A stretch of 64,000 bases of DNA. Source: Pycnococcus provasolii (taxonomy: Eukaryota > Chlorophyta > Pseudoscourfieldiophyceae > Pseudoscourfieldiales > Pycnococcaceae). A program made the position numbers and the translations under genes. Position 1 is the stretch's first letter. Every line of letters begins with the position of its first letter. The stretch spans positions 496,001 through 560,000 of the forward strand of contig OW568872.1 in assembly GCA_938743325.2 (NCBI GenBank). The letters run 5' to 3'. Shown here piece by piece: positions 30,173 through 39,919 of the stretch. Under the pieces are notes generated by a model, which had not been told where the DNA came from, made no database searches, and saw nothing but the letters and a program-made list of their open reading frames with translations.

Positions 30173-32428
30173 ATGGCGGCGTCCGATCCTCCTGGTACTG
30201 AAGGGGCTCATGATAACGCACCTGCTCCTACTAACCTTAGTATGGATCCTCCTTCCGTGTCAGTGTCAATGTTTGTGGCGTCTGTTGACATCGGCACGGA
30301 CACGGTCGTTGCCGCCTTCGGGGAACGGGCTGCGCCGTCTTTCCAGTGCACGCTTGTACCTAACGAAGTCTCGTCGCTCGCAACGCCGTCCGCCGTGCAC
30401 TTTGGTTCCGCGAATCATTGTGAAGTGAGTACGCCACAGGCACGCAATATTGGAGATGCGGCGAAATCTGCCATGCGTGTCACGCCCTTGTCGGGAATCT
30501 CGGGCCTGCCTCTCCTACTAGCAAACAAGGAGGCGTATGATAGGGCGCCGGACGCGGGGGTGGAAGTCGACGAAGAAGGTGCGGTCAACATCAACGGCGA
30601 GCACTTCTGCGCTCAGCAGTGCCTTGGCGCGATGCTCGCGTCCATGAGAAGGCACGCCGAGCGTGCATCGGCGTCAGCAGCGCCGGGCGCACAGACAGAA
30701 ATCTCAAGGTGGGTTCTCGCGGCGCCGCCCGCTGTGGGCACCAACGCCAAGGCAAAACTCCTCGACGCTGCTGCAGTCGCGGGACTTGGTGAGAACGTTG
30801 ACGTCGTCGATTCCATAGACGCGGCGGCGTCCGTCTACGCACCCACGCACCGCGCGCCAGCCGGATCGCCGCCCAAAAAGGTGCTCATCGTCGACGTCGG
30901 ATACGCGTTCACATCCGCGGGAGTTTACGAGCTGCCATCCGAAGGCGCTCCGGTGCGCAAGTCGCTCGCTCACGCCGTTGTCGGAGCACGCGATTTGGAT
31001 CGTGAACTTCACAAGCTTCTCTCGGACGACCTGCAAAAGAAGCACGCATGCAAGGTGGAACTTCGCACGAAGGCTGCGCGCCGATTGATGGACGAGGTGG
31101 TCAAGGCGAAGAAGATTCTTTCCACCATTGCGCAGGCGACGGTCGAACTCGAGTGCTTTGGAGAGGATTCGAAAGATTACCGACTCCCAATCACACGATC
31201 GGCATTCGAGGAGGCGGTGGCAGATCAAGTGAAGGCTATCGCTGCGGTCGTCGCAGAAGCGATCGAAAGCAGCGGCGTTCCTGCTGAGGAGCTCGACGCC
31301 GTCGAGGGCATCGGAGGCGCGACGAGAGTTCCGTGCGTCATCGACGCGGTGGCACGTGCCGCTTCCGTTTCGCCGCCGCTTGGACGCATGCTCGATAGCG
31401 CGTCGTGCGTTGCGCAGGGTGCAGTTTTCATGGCGCAGGCGGACCCCGCCGATCGACCATTTGCTCCCGCCAAGGAGGCGCCTGTGTTGCGGACGTCTTG
31501 TAGCGACGAGCAGCGCGAGGCACTGCGCTCGCATACAGCGCGCTTGGCGGATGACGTCCTCGCTAGACTTACCGCTCGCGAAAATGAGCTGCAGAAGGTG
31601 GACGAGGACGCGGCAGCACGTGGAGAGGCGTTCAATGCGATGGAAGCGTACGTGCTTGAGATGAAGGGCGTCCTGTCCGGTGGGCGAGCTCACGGCAATA
31701 AGCTCGAGGCTGCTCGATCTCTTCTCGATTCTGCGGAGGACTGGTGCTATAGCGACGACTCGGAGGCGGCAAATACCGAGCAACTGACGGCTAAGCTTGC
31801 GGAATTACGGTCAGGTGTTGAGGAGGCTTGTCCAGACTACTTTGACGCGGTGCGAGAGGATCGCGAACGTCTCGAGGCGACGCTCAAGGCCGAATCGGAA
31901 GCTGAGGCGGCTCGCGTCAAACTTGAGGGCAAAGATGACCACGACCAGCGCCGTCTGAAGTATCCGGAACGCATGAAGAAGGTGGTGCTTAACAAGGATG
32001 AAGGTGTTGGTTTGTTCAAGGATGGCAACATGGAAGTGGCCATCTCTCGGTGGGATAAGGCGTTGGATCACTGCGAGAAGTTTGTCGACGTGTCCCCAGA
32101 GCAGCAGGCTGAGATTTCGTCCGTGAAGCTGTCCCTTTTTCTGAACAAGTCGCAGGCGAATCTCAAACTCGCGACTGAGATTTCTCTCAAACGCGCGGAG
32201 GAGGCGGCGACGAGTGCGCTTGAAATTGACGGCATGAACAGCAAGGCATTTTACAGGCGTGCCGCCGCGCGTGAGAAGAGTGGCAAGTACGCCGAGGCGA
32301 AGGCGGATCTCAAGGCGCACCCCGACCAGGAGGACACTGCCGTGATTGCGCTCACAAAGCGCGTAGACGCGCAAATCGCGAGACAGGCGAAGAAGGAGAA
32401 GCAGCTCTACGGTAATATGTTCGGCTGA
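30173..32428 (+). CDS. Hsp110-like ATPase domain fused to an FKBP-type TPR domain
   Basis: 751 residues in one uninterrupted frame. Residues 35-422 form an Hsp70-superfamily nucleotide-binding domain: phosphate-1 VDIGTDT, TPSAVHF, phosphate-2 VLIVDVGYAFTSAGV and adenosine motif IGGATRVP at about 380-387. Phosphate-2 departs from DLGGGT as in Hsp110/Grp170. The substrate-binding beta-sandwich is missing: after AVFMAQ (421) only about 20 residues precede a helical region (440-560) with NAMEAYVLEMKG and SAEDWCYSD, which match the Hsp110 C-terminal helical domain. A TPR unit follows (about 605-735), starting KDEGVGLFKDG and ending KKEKQLYGNMFG, which is the end of FKBP51/52-like proteins. Probably a cytosolic nucleotide-exchange or adaptor chaperone; that role is inference. 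TGTAA at 32463-32467. Confidence 0.85.
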   Translation: MAASDPPGTEGAHDNAPAPTNLSMDPPSVSVSMFVASVDIGTDTVVAAFGERAAPSFQCTLVPNEVSSLATPSAVHFGSANHCEVSTPQARNIGDAAKSAMRVTPLSGISGLPLLLANKEAYDRAPDAGVEVDEEGAVNINGEHFCAQQCLGAMLASMRRHAERASASAAPGAQTEISRWVLAAPPAVGTNAKAKLLDAAAVAGLGENVDVVDSIDAAASVYAPTHRAPAGSPPKKVLIVDVGYAFTSAGVYELPSEGAPVRKSLAHAVVGARDLDRELHKLLSDDLQKKHACKVELRTKAARRLMDEVVKAKKILSTIAQATVELECFGEDSKDYRLPITRSAFEEAVADQVKAIAAVVAEAIESSGVPAEELDAVEGIGGATRVPCVIDAVARAASVSPPLGRMLDSASCVAQGAVFMAQADPADRPFAPAKEAPVLRTSCSDEQREALRSHTARLADDVLARLTARENELQKVDEDAAARGEAFNAMEAYVLEMKGVLSGGRAHGNKLEAARSLLDSAEDWCYSDDSEAANTEQLTAKLAELRSGVEEACPDYFDAVREDRERLEATLKAESEAEAARVKLEGKDDHDQRRLKYPERMKKVVLNKDEGVGLFKDGNMEVAISRWDKALDHCEKFVDVSPEQQAEISSVKLSLFLNKSQANLKLATEISLKRAEEAATSALEIDGMNSKAFYRRAAAREKSGKYAEAKADLKAHPDQEDTAVIALTKRVDAQIARQAKKEKQLYGNMFG

Positions 32429-32614
32429 ATCAATGCGCGAAGAAGATTAGTTTTGAAAGAGATGTAACTCCAAGACAAGTTCACTCCAGAAAAACAATTT
32501 CGAGATCAATAGCGCCATCTACAAAGGTGCCGCTGGATGGGCTGGATGGTGAATGAACAAATGAGAGGTTTTGATTATTACACCGCTGGCGTCGACGACA
32601 GACGGGCGGCGGCA

Positions 32615-34429
32615 TCACTGCCATCCAAGGCTCTCCTTGAGAAAGACGACCAAGCCAATGGTCAGCGGGTACAGCAGAAGGATTGCGATCCCAACCCACG
32701 TGCGAAATGTGTACGCGGACATACCAAGAAGTCCCACGAGCAGGATCAGCAGCAGCGTGACAAATGTCTCCGCAGTATAAGTCCAAGTAAGAGATTTCGT
32801 GTACACCAGGATCAAGAACATCCCAAGAACAAGCGTGTTGTTCATGCAAACAGCTCCGTACAGCTGGCTGAGCGTCATGGAGAAGATTTTCTTCTTCTTC
32901 TTCATTGCAAACGCCAGCGAGCTGAACAGCTCAGAGGCGTTCGAGGCAAACGGTGCAGCCACGAATGCCACGTAGAAAGGTGGCAGTCCAGCGGCACTGG
33001 AAAAGCTAGACACCGCGCCGACGAGCGGGTCAGATGCTGCTGCGCAGACGACAGTGCCAGCGACCAGGTGGCACACTGCCTTCAGCACCACCTCGCGATG
33101 GCTCGGAGGTGCGGTGTCCAGATGGATCGTCGACGCGTCGGATCCGATGAGAGCATTGTTCTCTGATTCGCCATCCATGTCGTCGTCACTGTGCGGCGGA
33201 AACTCCACAGCTTCATCCTCGAAGAGAAGTGCCTGCTGCACGGCGCCAGGAGGAAGCGCGAATCGGCCTGACTTTGCCGTCGTCGTGGCGGCGATCTTGG
33301 TGCGCTGCATCTCAGCCTGGTGCTCGCTCAGCCACTTGCCCATGCCTCTCTTGAATTCGTTCAGCGTGATGGCACCATCGGATGCATGGGACGTGGAGCG
33401 AGCGGACCCACGTCCCGCTGAGCCGGGCGTTCCCGGCCCGGCATCGAGCTGCGCGAACAGCAAAGCGACCTCCCCTCGCGACGGCGGCTTCACGGTGATG
33501 CCTTCAATGTGCGTCGCCTCCTCGTCGCTGGGAGTGATTGCGCACATCATATCCATGAATTCGTCCATGTCGATCATGCCGTTATTATCCTTATCCACCT
33601 CCCTGAACAGGCCTTCAAGTGCGGCATCGTTTGGCAAGCCGTCTTCATCGACAAGATCCCACGCACGCTGGCTATCTGAGCTTGTCACCGAGCCGTTGCC
33701 GCTTGTTGTTCTGCGCGCCGAGAACCCGAATGTCGCGCTCTGCAAGAGCGCGGAGGCACGCTGCACAGCCAGGTGGTGCATGAATGCGCTGTGAGCAAGC
33801 GCCTTACGCCTTCGCTGAATTTCCGGCGACCTGAGCTGATACACCATGTACGCAGCCATCGCAATGAACGCAACGAACACGCTAACAAGTGCCACCCTCC
33901 TGTCGTGGTCGTCGCCAGCGGATGCTGGTATTTGTATGACCATGTACGGAATGGCTGTGAGCAGCATGGCACCCGCGTTAATGCAGCTGAGTGAGTCGGC
34001 AGTCGCGCCGGTGTTGACGACGTCGTACTTCCTCGTGAGTCGTTCGTCTATGGAGACACCTGCGTGCAGGTTGCACCTTCCCACGATGAGCGAGCCTCCC
34101 CATCCGATGGTGAGCAGCATAGCCGTCGACCCGGCGAGTGTTCCCATGCCCACAGCAATTCTCTCAGCTGCTTCGTCCGGTGCACCCCCGAGTCCGCTGA
34201 ATATGACGATCAGTGTGTCAGGTAGTGCTCCGAGCACAGGCAGTAGCAGTCCTCCAATGAGACCTGCGTCTAGGACTTCACAGAGTTGTTCCGAACCTTC
34301 TGCGATGAGGTTCGCCCCGAATAGGACGATGCGTCCATACATGGCCATGAGAATGACGGATCCACCTAGAGATGACGAGCACGGCCAGATACCCCACGTC
34401 TCGGAGCATGGCACCACACTGGACGACAT
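32615..34429 (-). CDS. NCL-type cation/Ca2+ exchanger with EF-hands
   Basis: 604-residue membrane exchanger of the CaCA superfamily. Two hydrophobic halves, each with an alpha repeat, flank a cytosolic loop. The first repeat is GALPDTLIVIFSGL with GMGTLAGSTAMLLTIGWGG (about 67-112), nearly diagnostic of plant NCL proteins; the second includes APFASNASELFSSLAFA. The loop has one canonical EF-hand, DKDNNGMIDMDE at 279-290, and a second weaker one ending DGAITLNEF. It should export or sequester Ca2+ (or exchange Na+) under Ca2+ control at the vacuole or plasma membrane. TTACA at 32578-32582 gives a TGTAA signal. Complete. Confidence 0.9.
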   Translation of the reverse strand: MSSSVVPCSETWGIWPCSSSLGGSVILMAMYGRIVLFGANLIAEGSEQLCEVLDAGLIGGLLLPVLGALPDTLIVIFSGLGGAPDEAAERIAVGMGTLAGSTAMLLTIGWGGSLIVGRCNLHAGVSIDERLTRKYDVVNTGATADSLSCINAGAMLLTAIPYMVIQIPASAGDDHDRRVALVSVFVAFIAMAAYMVYQLRSPEIQRRRKALAHSAFMHHLAVQRASALLQSATFGFSARRTTSGNGSVTSSDSQRAWDLVDEDGLPNDAALEGLFREVDKDNNGMIDMDEFMDMMCAITPSDEEATHIEGITVKPPSRGEVALLFAQLDAGPGTPGSAGRGSARSTSHASDGAITLNEFKRGMGKWLSEHQAEMQRTKIAATTTAKSGRFALPPGAVQQALLFEDEAVEFPPHSDDDMDGESENNALIGSDASTIHLDTAPPSHREVVLKAVCHLVAGTVVCAAASDPLVGAVSSFSSAAGLPPFYVAFVAAPFASNASELFSSLAFAMKKKKKIFSMTLSQLYGAVCMNNTLVLGMFLILVYTKSLTWTYTAETFVTLLLILLVGLLGMSAYTFRTWVGIAILLLYPLTIGLVVFLKESLGWQ

Positions 34430-34991
34430 GTTTCACAGACTGACACAGGGATTCGTCTACTACTTTTTTATAAAAAAAATAATGGGGAGCTGCTTCGAGA
34501 CGTAGTGGCTGCACGAAGCAGGCGTACAACGTGGTGCTCCGGAGACGTGGGAGACGTTAACGGGAAAGGGGCCAAAGGGGGCTTTCCAGGTGGGATGGGA
34601 GCTCGAGCCTGCCTGGAAATACATAGGGGATACTGAAAAAAGATGCCCCAGGGGGTCGAGCAGTCGAGAGGAAAGAAACAGCGTCTTTTTGTTCTGTGTA
34701 AAGTTTAACTTAGACTATTACCGTAGGGTAGTGGGATTCGTGTCGTCACACACCAAACGAGCCTCGTGTCGTCGTCCCTCTATCGTAGGTCGAGTAGTAT
34801 TCTGGGTCAGATCAGGACGGGCAGTCAGGACGTTTTGTCAGGACGTTAACTTTAAACTTTAGCGTGGCCCGTGGATGGTCATCCGGGTGTTAGGGTTCTG
34901 GGTTCTGGGTTAGGGTTAGGGTTACGGGATGGCAGGGGGAACGACTGACTCGGGTCCAGTCAAACTCGGTGGGACCCGTTTTGTTTGAATC
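34430..34991. other. Divergent intergenic region between NCL and the PAAT-like gene
   Basis: Contains TAAAGTTTAACTTAGAC at about 34700 and an inverse AACTTTAAACTTTAG at about 34847, a telomere-like cluster, and GTGGGACCCG 20 bases before the next start codon. No gene seen. Confidence 0.6.
34889..34925 (+). promoter_or_regulatory. Telomere-like TTAGGG cluster upstream of the PAAT-like gene
   Basis: TTAGGG, two GGGTTCT units, then three consecutive TTAGGG-type units, about 70-100 bases before the ATG at 34992. Confidence 0.5.
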
Positions 34992-36029
34992 ATGTCCGTT
35001 CCCATGACCCTTGGTTCGTTCTCAAGCACTTGGGATATTCTCAAAGAAGGTGATGATGGTGATGGTGCTAGTGCTGCTGGTGTTGGACTTGACAATGTGT
35101 GCGTGATATCATCGTCAATGTCAGCCCCCACTTCTTTGCCTTCTGGTAGGTTGCCTGTTTCCCATTCATGTGCGGAAACATCTCTCCGCCTGGCACCTGC
35201 AAGTGAACCCTTCTTGCACGCGACGGCGACAGCGACGACGACCCTTGAAGGTGGTTCGAAGTGTGAAATCGCTTGCAAACTTATACAACAACCCTTGTTA
35301 GGAGTCGCGTCCATCAACGTCACGTCGTCCGCGCGCATGTGCGAAATCTACCTCGCACCACCCGCTAGGAAAACTGCAGCCACACACAACAGAGACGACG
35401 AAGAAGAGGGGGACCTGTGCTACGTTTGCACAGTCAAGGGAGCTGCGTGTGGGGACTCAAGGTGGAGAGTCACGTGGCAAAGAGAAGTTCCCGAACCTTG
35501 CGCGCGCCTCGTCGTGCGCCTTCTGGGACTTGCAGCGCCAAGAACGTACGCTGTACTCGACTCTCTCGTCGTCGGCGTCGTGCACGTCGAGCCGGACGAA
35601 GCAGTCAAGTCGTCGAACGGCATCGACGGTCTGCCTGCACTTGACGACGACGCGCTCGCCGCACTGCCACCCGCACTTCGAATGCTCGCGATGGGGTTTC
35701 AGCAACGACTCGCCGCGGGTGGCGCGCCGCCGTCACCACAGCCGCTCAGCAACGACGAAAGCCTGTTGACGTCGACACCGGTAAGATTTCAGCCATCTGC
35801 AAATTCAACGCCGCAGAAAGAGGAGGAGCACATGGCAGTGTCCAGCGCCGTTGCGAAGCGTCTAACGGAAGCCATGGAACGGCTGGAGGCGCGCGTCGTC
35901 GCGCTTGAAAGCAAAACGCTGGCACCGGCGCATCAGGCAACTCCCATGGATGCGATGATTGCCAGACTTGAGGCGCTCGAACGACGCGTGAGCGAGTGGG
36001 AGTGCAAGACAACGGTGACACCGTCGTGA
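34992..36029 (+). CDS. PAAT-like (C10orf88-like) protein
   Basis: 345 residues. The central part resembles the animal ATPase PAAT/C10orf88 family in pattern: SSARMCEIYLAP (strand with 'ARxxEIY'), then EPCARLVVRLLGLA and YAVLDSLVVGVVHVEP, followed by a spaced ALPPALRMLAMGFQQRL helix. The C-terminus is a coiled coil (AMERLEARVVALES, LEALERRVSEWE). The N-terminus is Ser/acidic and disordered. In animals PAAT regulates mitochondrial ABC transporters; whether that holds here is unknown. Family match is from remembered patterns, so moderate. TGTAA at 36042-36046. Confidence 0.5.
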   Translation: MSVPMTLGSFSSTWDILKEGDDGDGASAAGVGLDNVCVISSSMSAPTSLPSGRLPVSHSCAETSLRLAPASEPFLHATATATTTLEGGSKCEIACKLIQQPLLGVASINVTSSARMCEIYLAPPARKTAATHNRDDEEEGDLCYVCTVKGAACGDSRWRVTWQREVPEPCARLVVRLLGLAAPRTYAVLDSLVVGVVHVEPDEAVKSSNGIDGLPALDDDALAALPPALRMLAMGFQQRLAAGGAPPSPQPLSNDESLLTSTPVRFQPSANSTPQKEEEHMAVSSAVAKRLTEAMERLEARVVALESKTLAPAHQATPMDAMIARLEALERRVSEWECKTTVTPS

Positions 36030-36097
36030 CAACTGCACGCATGTAAGACGTATGTAGTACTTAGATGTATGCTAATCTTGTATTCTTATTACTGACC

Positions 36098-37573
36098 TTA
36101 CTTCGCGGCTTTCTTGCCCTTCTTCTGTGCAGGCTCAGCCTTCGAGGCTGGCGTCTTACGCTTCGCACCGGCGCCCGTCGGCGCGCTCACGTCCGGAGTG
36201 TCCTCTGGCGGTTCGTAAAGCGGGAATTTGTCCACAGGATCGTTCATGAGCACCATCGACAGCCCCGTTCCCGCGGCGCACGAATTCGCAACGAGTCCCT
36301 CGGCGTCGTCGACGAGCTTCGGATTCGCCGATGACTTGGGACCACCGGCGCCGAATGCGCACTCTCCGTACTGGCTCGATCCCCACGCGATTGTGCTCTT
36401 TTCCGAGCACGCCACAGTGTGCGTGGCTCCGCACGCTATGCTTCGCATGGTCCAACCGGAAATCTCCATCAGCGGCTTCGGATACATGATGTTGTCACCC
36501 GTCGCCTTGGGCTTGCCAAATACGTACAACTGCCCGCCGAATGCGGTGATGAGGCTGAACGTCTGCCCGCACGCCATCCTGCAGCTCTTGCCGTTGTCTG
36601 GCAAGACGAACCGGTTCGTGAACGTCTCGAGACGACGCGGCGTCATCTCGTCCTTCTGCTCTTTGTGTCCCAGTCTGCCATACCCGCCGAATCCCCAAGT
36701 GTACGCGTGTCCCGCATCCGTGATGGCGATCGAGTGGTTGTGCCCGCATGCGACGCCAATCACCTTCTCCGTGCCAAAGCCTTGGTAAACGCGAGTGGGC
36801 TTGGGAAACGGCTCGAACACCATCTTGATGGAGCTCGCGGATGAGTTGAACGATCCGTCCGTACCGTTTCCGAGCTGACCGTACTGCGGCGATCCGCACG
36901 CGTACAGCTGTCCGTTCTTGGTGACGAACATGGTGAAGTCGGCGCCGCACGCGACGGAGACGACTTCTTCCTGGATGTCGCACTGCTTGAGTTCGACGGG
37001 TTTCTCGGAGTCCGCGCCAGCCTTCTGGCTCTTTGGCGTATCCACCTTCCCTCCGAGTCCGCACTGTCCCATCTTGTTGCTTCCGCAAGCGTACGCGCAC
37101 CCGTCTTCGGTCACGAGCACGGTGTGGTGTTTTCCGCACGCCGCCGCGACGACCTTCTTCTTGCCGATCAGCGCGCTGTAGTGCTTGGACAGGTTAAAAG
37201 GCGTCGAGATCTGCGCGCACGGCGGTGTGATTCCACACTGCCCAGCTTCGTTCCTTCCGAAAGCGAACGCCTCCCCATTTTCGTTTACGAGTATACCGTG
37301 GCACGCCGCCGTCCCTGATGCGACTAAAGAGAGCTTTTGTGCGCTGAATGAGCCGAGACGGTGAAATGCGCGAAGCTCCGGCGTGCCTGGACCACCAACG
37401 GCTGGAGATGCAGCAGCCGCCCCCTTCTTGGAGGCACCCCCCTTCTTAGAGACACCCCCTTTCCCGCCTGAAGGAGGTGCGTTGCGTCCAATGAGTGAGA
37501 AGTCCGTCGCACCAGAATAAACCAAGTAACCACCACTTGAAGCAGGGGAGGGGGAAGGGGAGATGGACGCCAT
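36098..37573 (-). CDS. RCC2: RCC2-like RCC1-repeat protein
   Basis: 491-residue beta-propeller with RCC1 repeats. It follows animal RCC2/TD-60 closely: VYSGATDFSLIGR near the N-terminus, FGRNEAGQCG, CGKHHTVLVTEDG, CGSNKMGQCGLGG, CGADFTMFVTKNG, WGFGGYGRLGHKEQKDEM (the longest shared block), MYPKPLMEISGW and STIAWGSSQYGE. The C-terminus is Lys-rich (KKGKKAAK), probably a nuclear localisation signal. RCC2 acts in mitotic spindle midzone and small GTPase regulation in animals. The start at 37573 (context ACCATGGCG) was chosen; a longer frame to 37747 looks non-coding. Confidence 0.9.
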   Translation of the reverse strand: MASISPSPSPASSGGYLVYSGATDFSLIGRNAPPSGGKGGVSKKGGASKKGAAAASPAVGGPGTPELRAFHRLGSFSAQKLSLVASGTAACHGILVNENGEAFAFGRNEAGQCGITPPCAQISTPFNLSKHYSALIGKKKVVAAACGKHHTVLVTEDGCAYACGSNKMGQCGLGGKVDTPKSQKAGADSEKPVELKQCDIQEEVVSVACGADFTMFVTKNGQLYACGSPQYGQLGNGTDGSFNSSASSIKMVFEPFPKPTRVYQGFGTEKVIGVACGHNHSIAITDAGHAYTWGFGGYGRLGHKEQKDEMTPRRLETFTNRFVLPDNGKSCRMACGQTFSLITAFGGQLYVFGKPKATGDNIMYPKPLMEISGWTMRSIACGATHTVACSEKSTIAWGSSQYGECAFGAGGPKSSANPKLVDDAEGLVANSCAAGTGLSMVLMNDPVDKFPLYEPPEDTPDVSAPTGAGAKRKTPASKAEPAQKKGKKAAK

Positions 37574-38053
37574 GGTTCTGGAATGAACAGAATGAAGAAT
37601 AAACAAAAGGGAGGGGACGATCCGCCGCCTGCTTCGCCCCTCCCCGGAGTGTGGGGGGGAGGAAAAGGCGGGAGAGCTATTGAACAAAGCAGGCTTTTTC
37701 TCCCCCTTGGGCTCTGGTGCGGGGACCCGGTTTCGGCGAAACCACAACCCTGGTGGAACAAGAGTTTAGGCAAAGCAGGCCAGCAGGGGGGCCCCAAACG
37801 AAATCTCAAATCAGCTAGGGTTTTGTGTTAGGGTTATGTACTGTACTGTACTCGGTTAGACTTTAGGGTTATGTAAATACTGTACTCGTTTCGGGTTTTA
37901 TGTTAGGATTAGGGTTAGGGTTAGGGTTAGCACGTTAGGGTTCCTCGGCTGTTTGTTGTTCGGGTGTTCTGTCTTGTCCCCTCTCCCCCTATGGGTCAAT
38001 AATTTCTTTCGCGCCCAACGTTTGTTCCACCAGGAACTCAATCAACCTTATTT
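37574..38053. other. Divergent promoter region between RCC2 and EME1-like
   Basis: Contains AAAGCAGGC twice (about 37684 and 37768), GGGGACCCGG near 37723, and an extended telomere-like array. Confidence 0.6.
37815..37942 (+). promoter_or_regulatory. Extended telomere-like TTAGGG array
   Basis: At least seven TTAGGG units, interspersed with a roughly 30-bp duplicated block (TTAGGGTTATGTA followed by CTGTACTCG at 37828-37854 and again at 37864-37889), ending in four consecutive TTAGGG-type units. It lies 240 bases or more from RCC2 and 110-240 bases from the EME1-like start. Confidence 0.5.
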
Positions 38054-39865
38054 ATGGCGTCACCACCTCGTCCATCTCGTCGCCCATCTGGATCTATGGC
38101 GTCACCACCTCATGAGGCTCATGTATCTCGTGTATGTGTATCCCTCTTATCCTCCTCCTCCGATGACGATGACTCCTCCTCCTCCGATGACGACGACGAT
38201 GCGCACCTCCTGAATGTGTCACTGGGAGAGGGATTCACATCCTTTCGTGGTGCTCCTCATGCTCCTGCTGCTGCTGCTCATTCTCAACCTCAGCAGAATT
38301 CTGGTCCTGCTCATTCTGGTCCTGCTCATGCTGATCGTGCGCATGCTTCGGCGGGTCGGGGGAGTGGTGGGGTTACTGGGTTGCGGAATGCACTCGGACG
38401 GTCTTCTCAAGATCAAGAAGTCGTCAACCTCCTGTCGCCGTCGCCTGACAAAAAGCCTCACAAAATGACAACCTTACGAAGCAGTCCCAGTCCAACGACG
38501 AAACGAAAACGACTGGGAAACGACGACGACGACGACGACGACGACGAAGAGAACCTTCATCATAAAAAAAGTGCTCGAGACGATGTACCACCACCACTGC
38601 ACCAAGACAAAGATAAGGATAAGGCGAATCATAAGCAGATTCAGAAAGAGCAGGAGCGCCTCAAAAAAGCAGCTGCAAGGGAGGAGGCGAAGAAGCAGAG
38701 GCAAGCGGAACGCGCGAACGAGGCGCACCAGAAGCGTGTCAACGCCGAGCTTGCGAAAGTCGCGAGAGGAACGCACAAGTTCGACGAGTGCACGTGCATT
38801 GTCGACGCTAGGTGGATTGCGCAGGATAACGCAACGGCGAACCGCGTCACCGAGGCACTTCGCAAGTACTCGTCGACAAGCTGTCGAATGCTGAAGAACG
38901 GGCTCAAGTTCGCGGTCGAGTCGAACTCAAGCCTTCCGTTCCCCAGCCTGCGCTTTTGCTACCACGCTCCGGCAAACGCAGCGGGCGCGCTGATTAGTCA
39001 GAGCCAGAGTCAGAGCCAGAGCCAGCTACAGCGTGCTGGACTTGCACCACTGCCTCCAGCAGCACCACCGCTCAGCTACACCACCGAGCTGCCACCGGAA
39101 GCTGAGCGAACCTACGCCAATCTCATTTGCGTCCCACTCACTCCCGCGGACCTTGGGGCTGCCGTTCTGCGCGACGATCTCAAGTCCATCCTTCTAGCTG
39201 TCGAGCAAGCACATGTGTCAAAGAGCGGCAGCGATGACAACAGCACCAGCACCGTGTATTGCCTTATCGTGACGCACGGGTGGCGCAAGCACCTGCATCG
39301 ACTTGGCAATCAAGGCGTCTCGCATCTTGCCAAGCTCGAGGGATTTGCGGCGCGGCTCACGGCAAAGGCGACGATGCACGAAGGTGGCGTCGTTTGCCGG
39401 CTTCTCGACCTCGCAGATGCCGACGCGCTGGCGAACACGATTGCGATCATCGCGCGCTTCGTGTGCGAGGCGCCGTACCGAGAGGAGAAAGCATACGGCG
39501 ACTCCTTCACGAGCAAAGCCTCCGCACCGAACCAGGCGGCGAAGCGCGCCGTTGCATTGCTGGATGATCACGGGTCGCTCGCGACTGTGCTGAAACAGCT
39601 CAAGTGCTTGCAAAGCGTCACACAAGACGGTGCGATCGCCATCACGCGCAAGTATTCGAGCCTTGGGCATCTTTATCGGCGCATGCTGGAAATTGGTGCC
39701 GATACACTCGAGACAGAGCTTGCGAACACGGAGGGGGCAGCGGCAGAAGCGACGGAGGCGGCGGCGCCCTCGACCAGCGCGCGCGCCGCGCGCCGTGTCG
39801 GCCCAGCCGCCGCGAAGCGCATGCGCAGTGTGTTGTCGTGCGATGACGCTCACACTTTACTGTGA
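38054..39865 (+). CDS. EME1: EME1-like structure-specific endonuclease subunit
   Basis: 603 residues, probably the partner of MUS81 that resolves branched DNA. The N-terminal 190 residues are acidic, Ser/Asp-rich and disordered, with KKPHK and KRKR basic patches. A charged coiled coil (KEQERLKKAAAREEAKKQRQ) leads into an ERCC4-like domain: CTCIVDARWIAQDN, LRKYSSTSCRMLKNGLKFAV, then VYCLIVTHGWRKHL, and a C-terminal helix-hairpin-helix-like part (HGSLATVLKQLKCLQS). This order fits EME1, including the lack of the intact nuclease motif of MUS81. TGTAA at 39905-39909, only 15 bases from the end of MOG1 on the other strand. Confidence 0.6.
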   Translation: MASPPRPSRRPSGSMASPPHEAHVSRVCVSLLSSSSDDDDSSSSDDDDDAHLLNVSLGEGFTSFRGAPHAPAAAAHSQPQQNSGPAHSGPAHADRAHASAGRGSGGVTGLRNALGRSSQDQEVVNLLSPSPDKKPHKMTTLRSSPSPTTKRKRLGNDDDDDDDDEENLHHKKSARDDVPPPLHQDKDKDKANHKQIQKEQERLKKAAAREEAKKQRQAERANEAHQKRVNAELAKVARGTHKFDECTCIVDARWIAQDNATANRVTEALRKYSSTSCRMLKNGLKFAVESNSSLPFPSLRFCYHAPANAAGALISQSQSQSQSQLQRAGLAPLPPAAPPLSYTTELPPEAERTYANLICVPLTPADLGAAVLRDDLKSILLAVEQAHVSKSGSDDNSTSTVYCLIVTHGWRKHLHRLGNQGVSHLAKLEGFAARLTAKATMHEGGVVCRLLDLADADALANTIAIIARFVCEAPYREEKAYGDSFTSKASAPNQAAKRAVALLDDHGSLATVLKQLKCLQSVTQDGAIAITRKYSSLGHLYRRMLEIGADTLETELANTEGAAAEATEAAAPSTSARAARRVGPAAAKRMRSVLSCDDAHTLL

Positions 39866-39919
39866 ATGTATATTTATGCAATTTTATATTCTACACCACC
39901 TACATGTAATACACACATT

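Noticed and set aside
30704-31783. 359-codon minus-strand open frame
   Set aside because: Antisense to the Hsp110-TPR gene; no recognisable motifs and Arg-rich.
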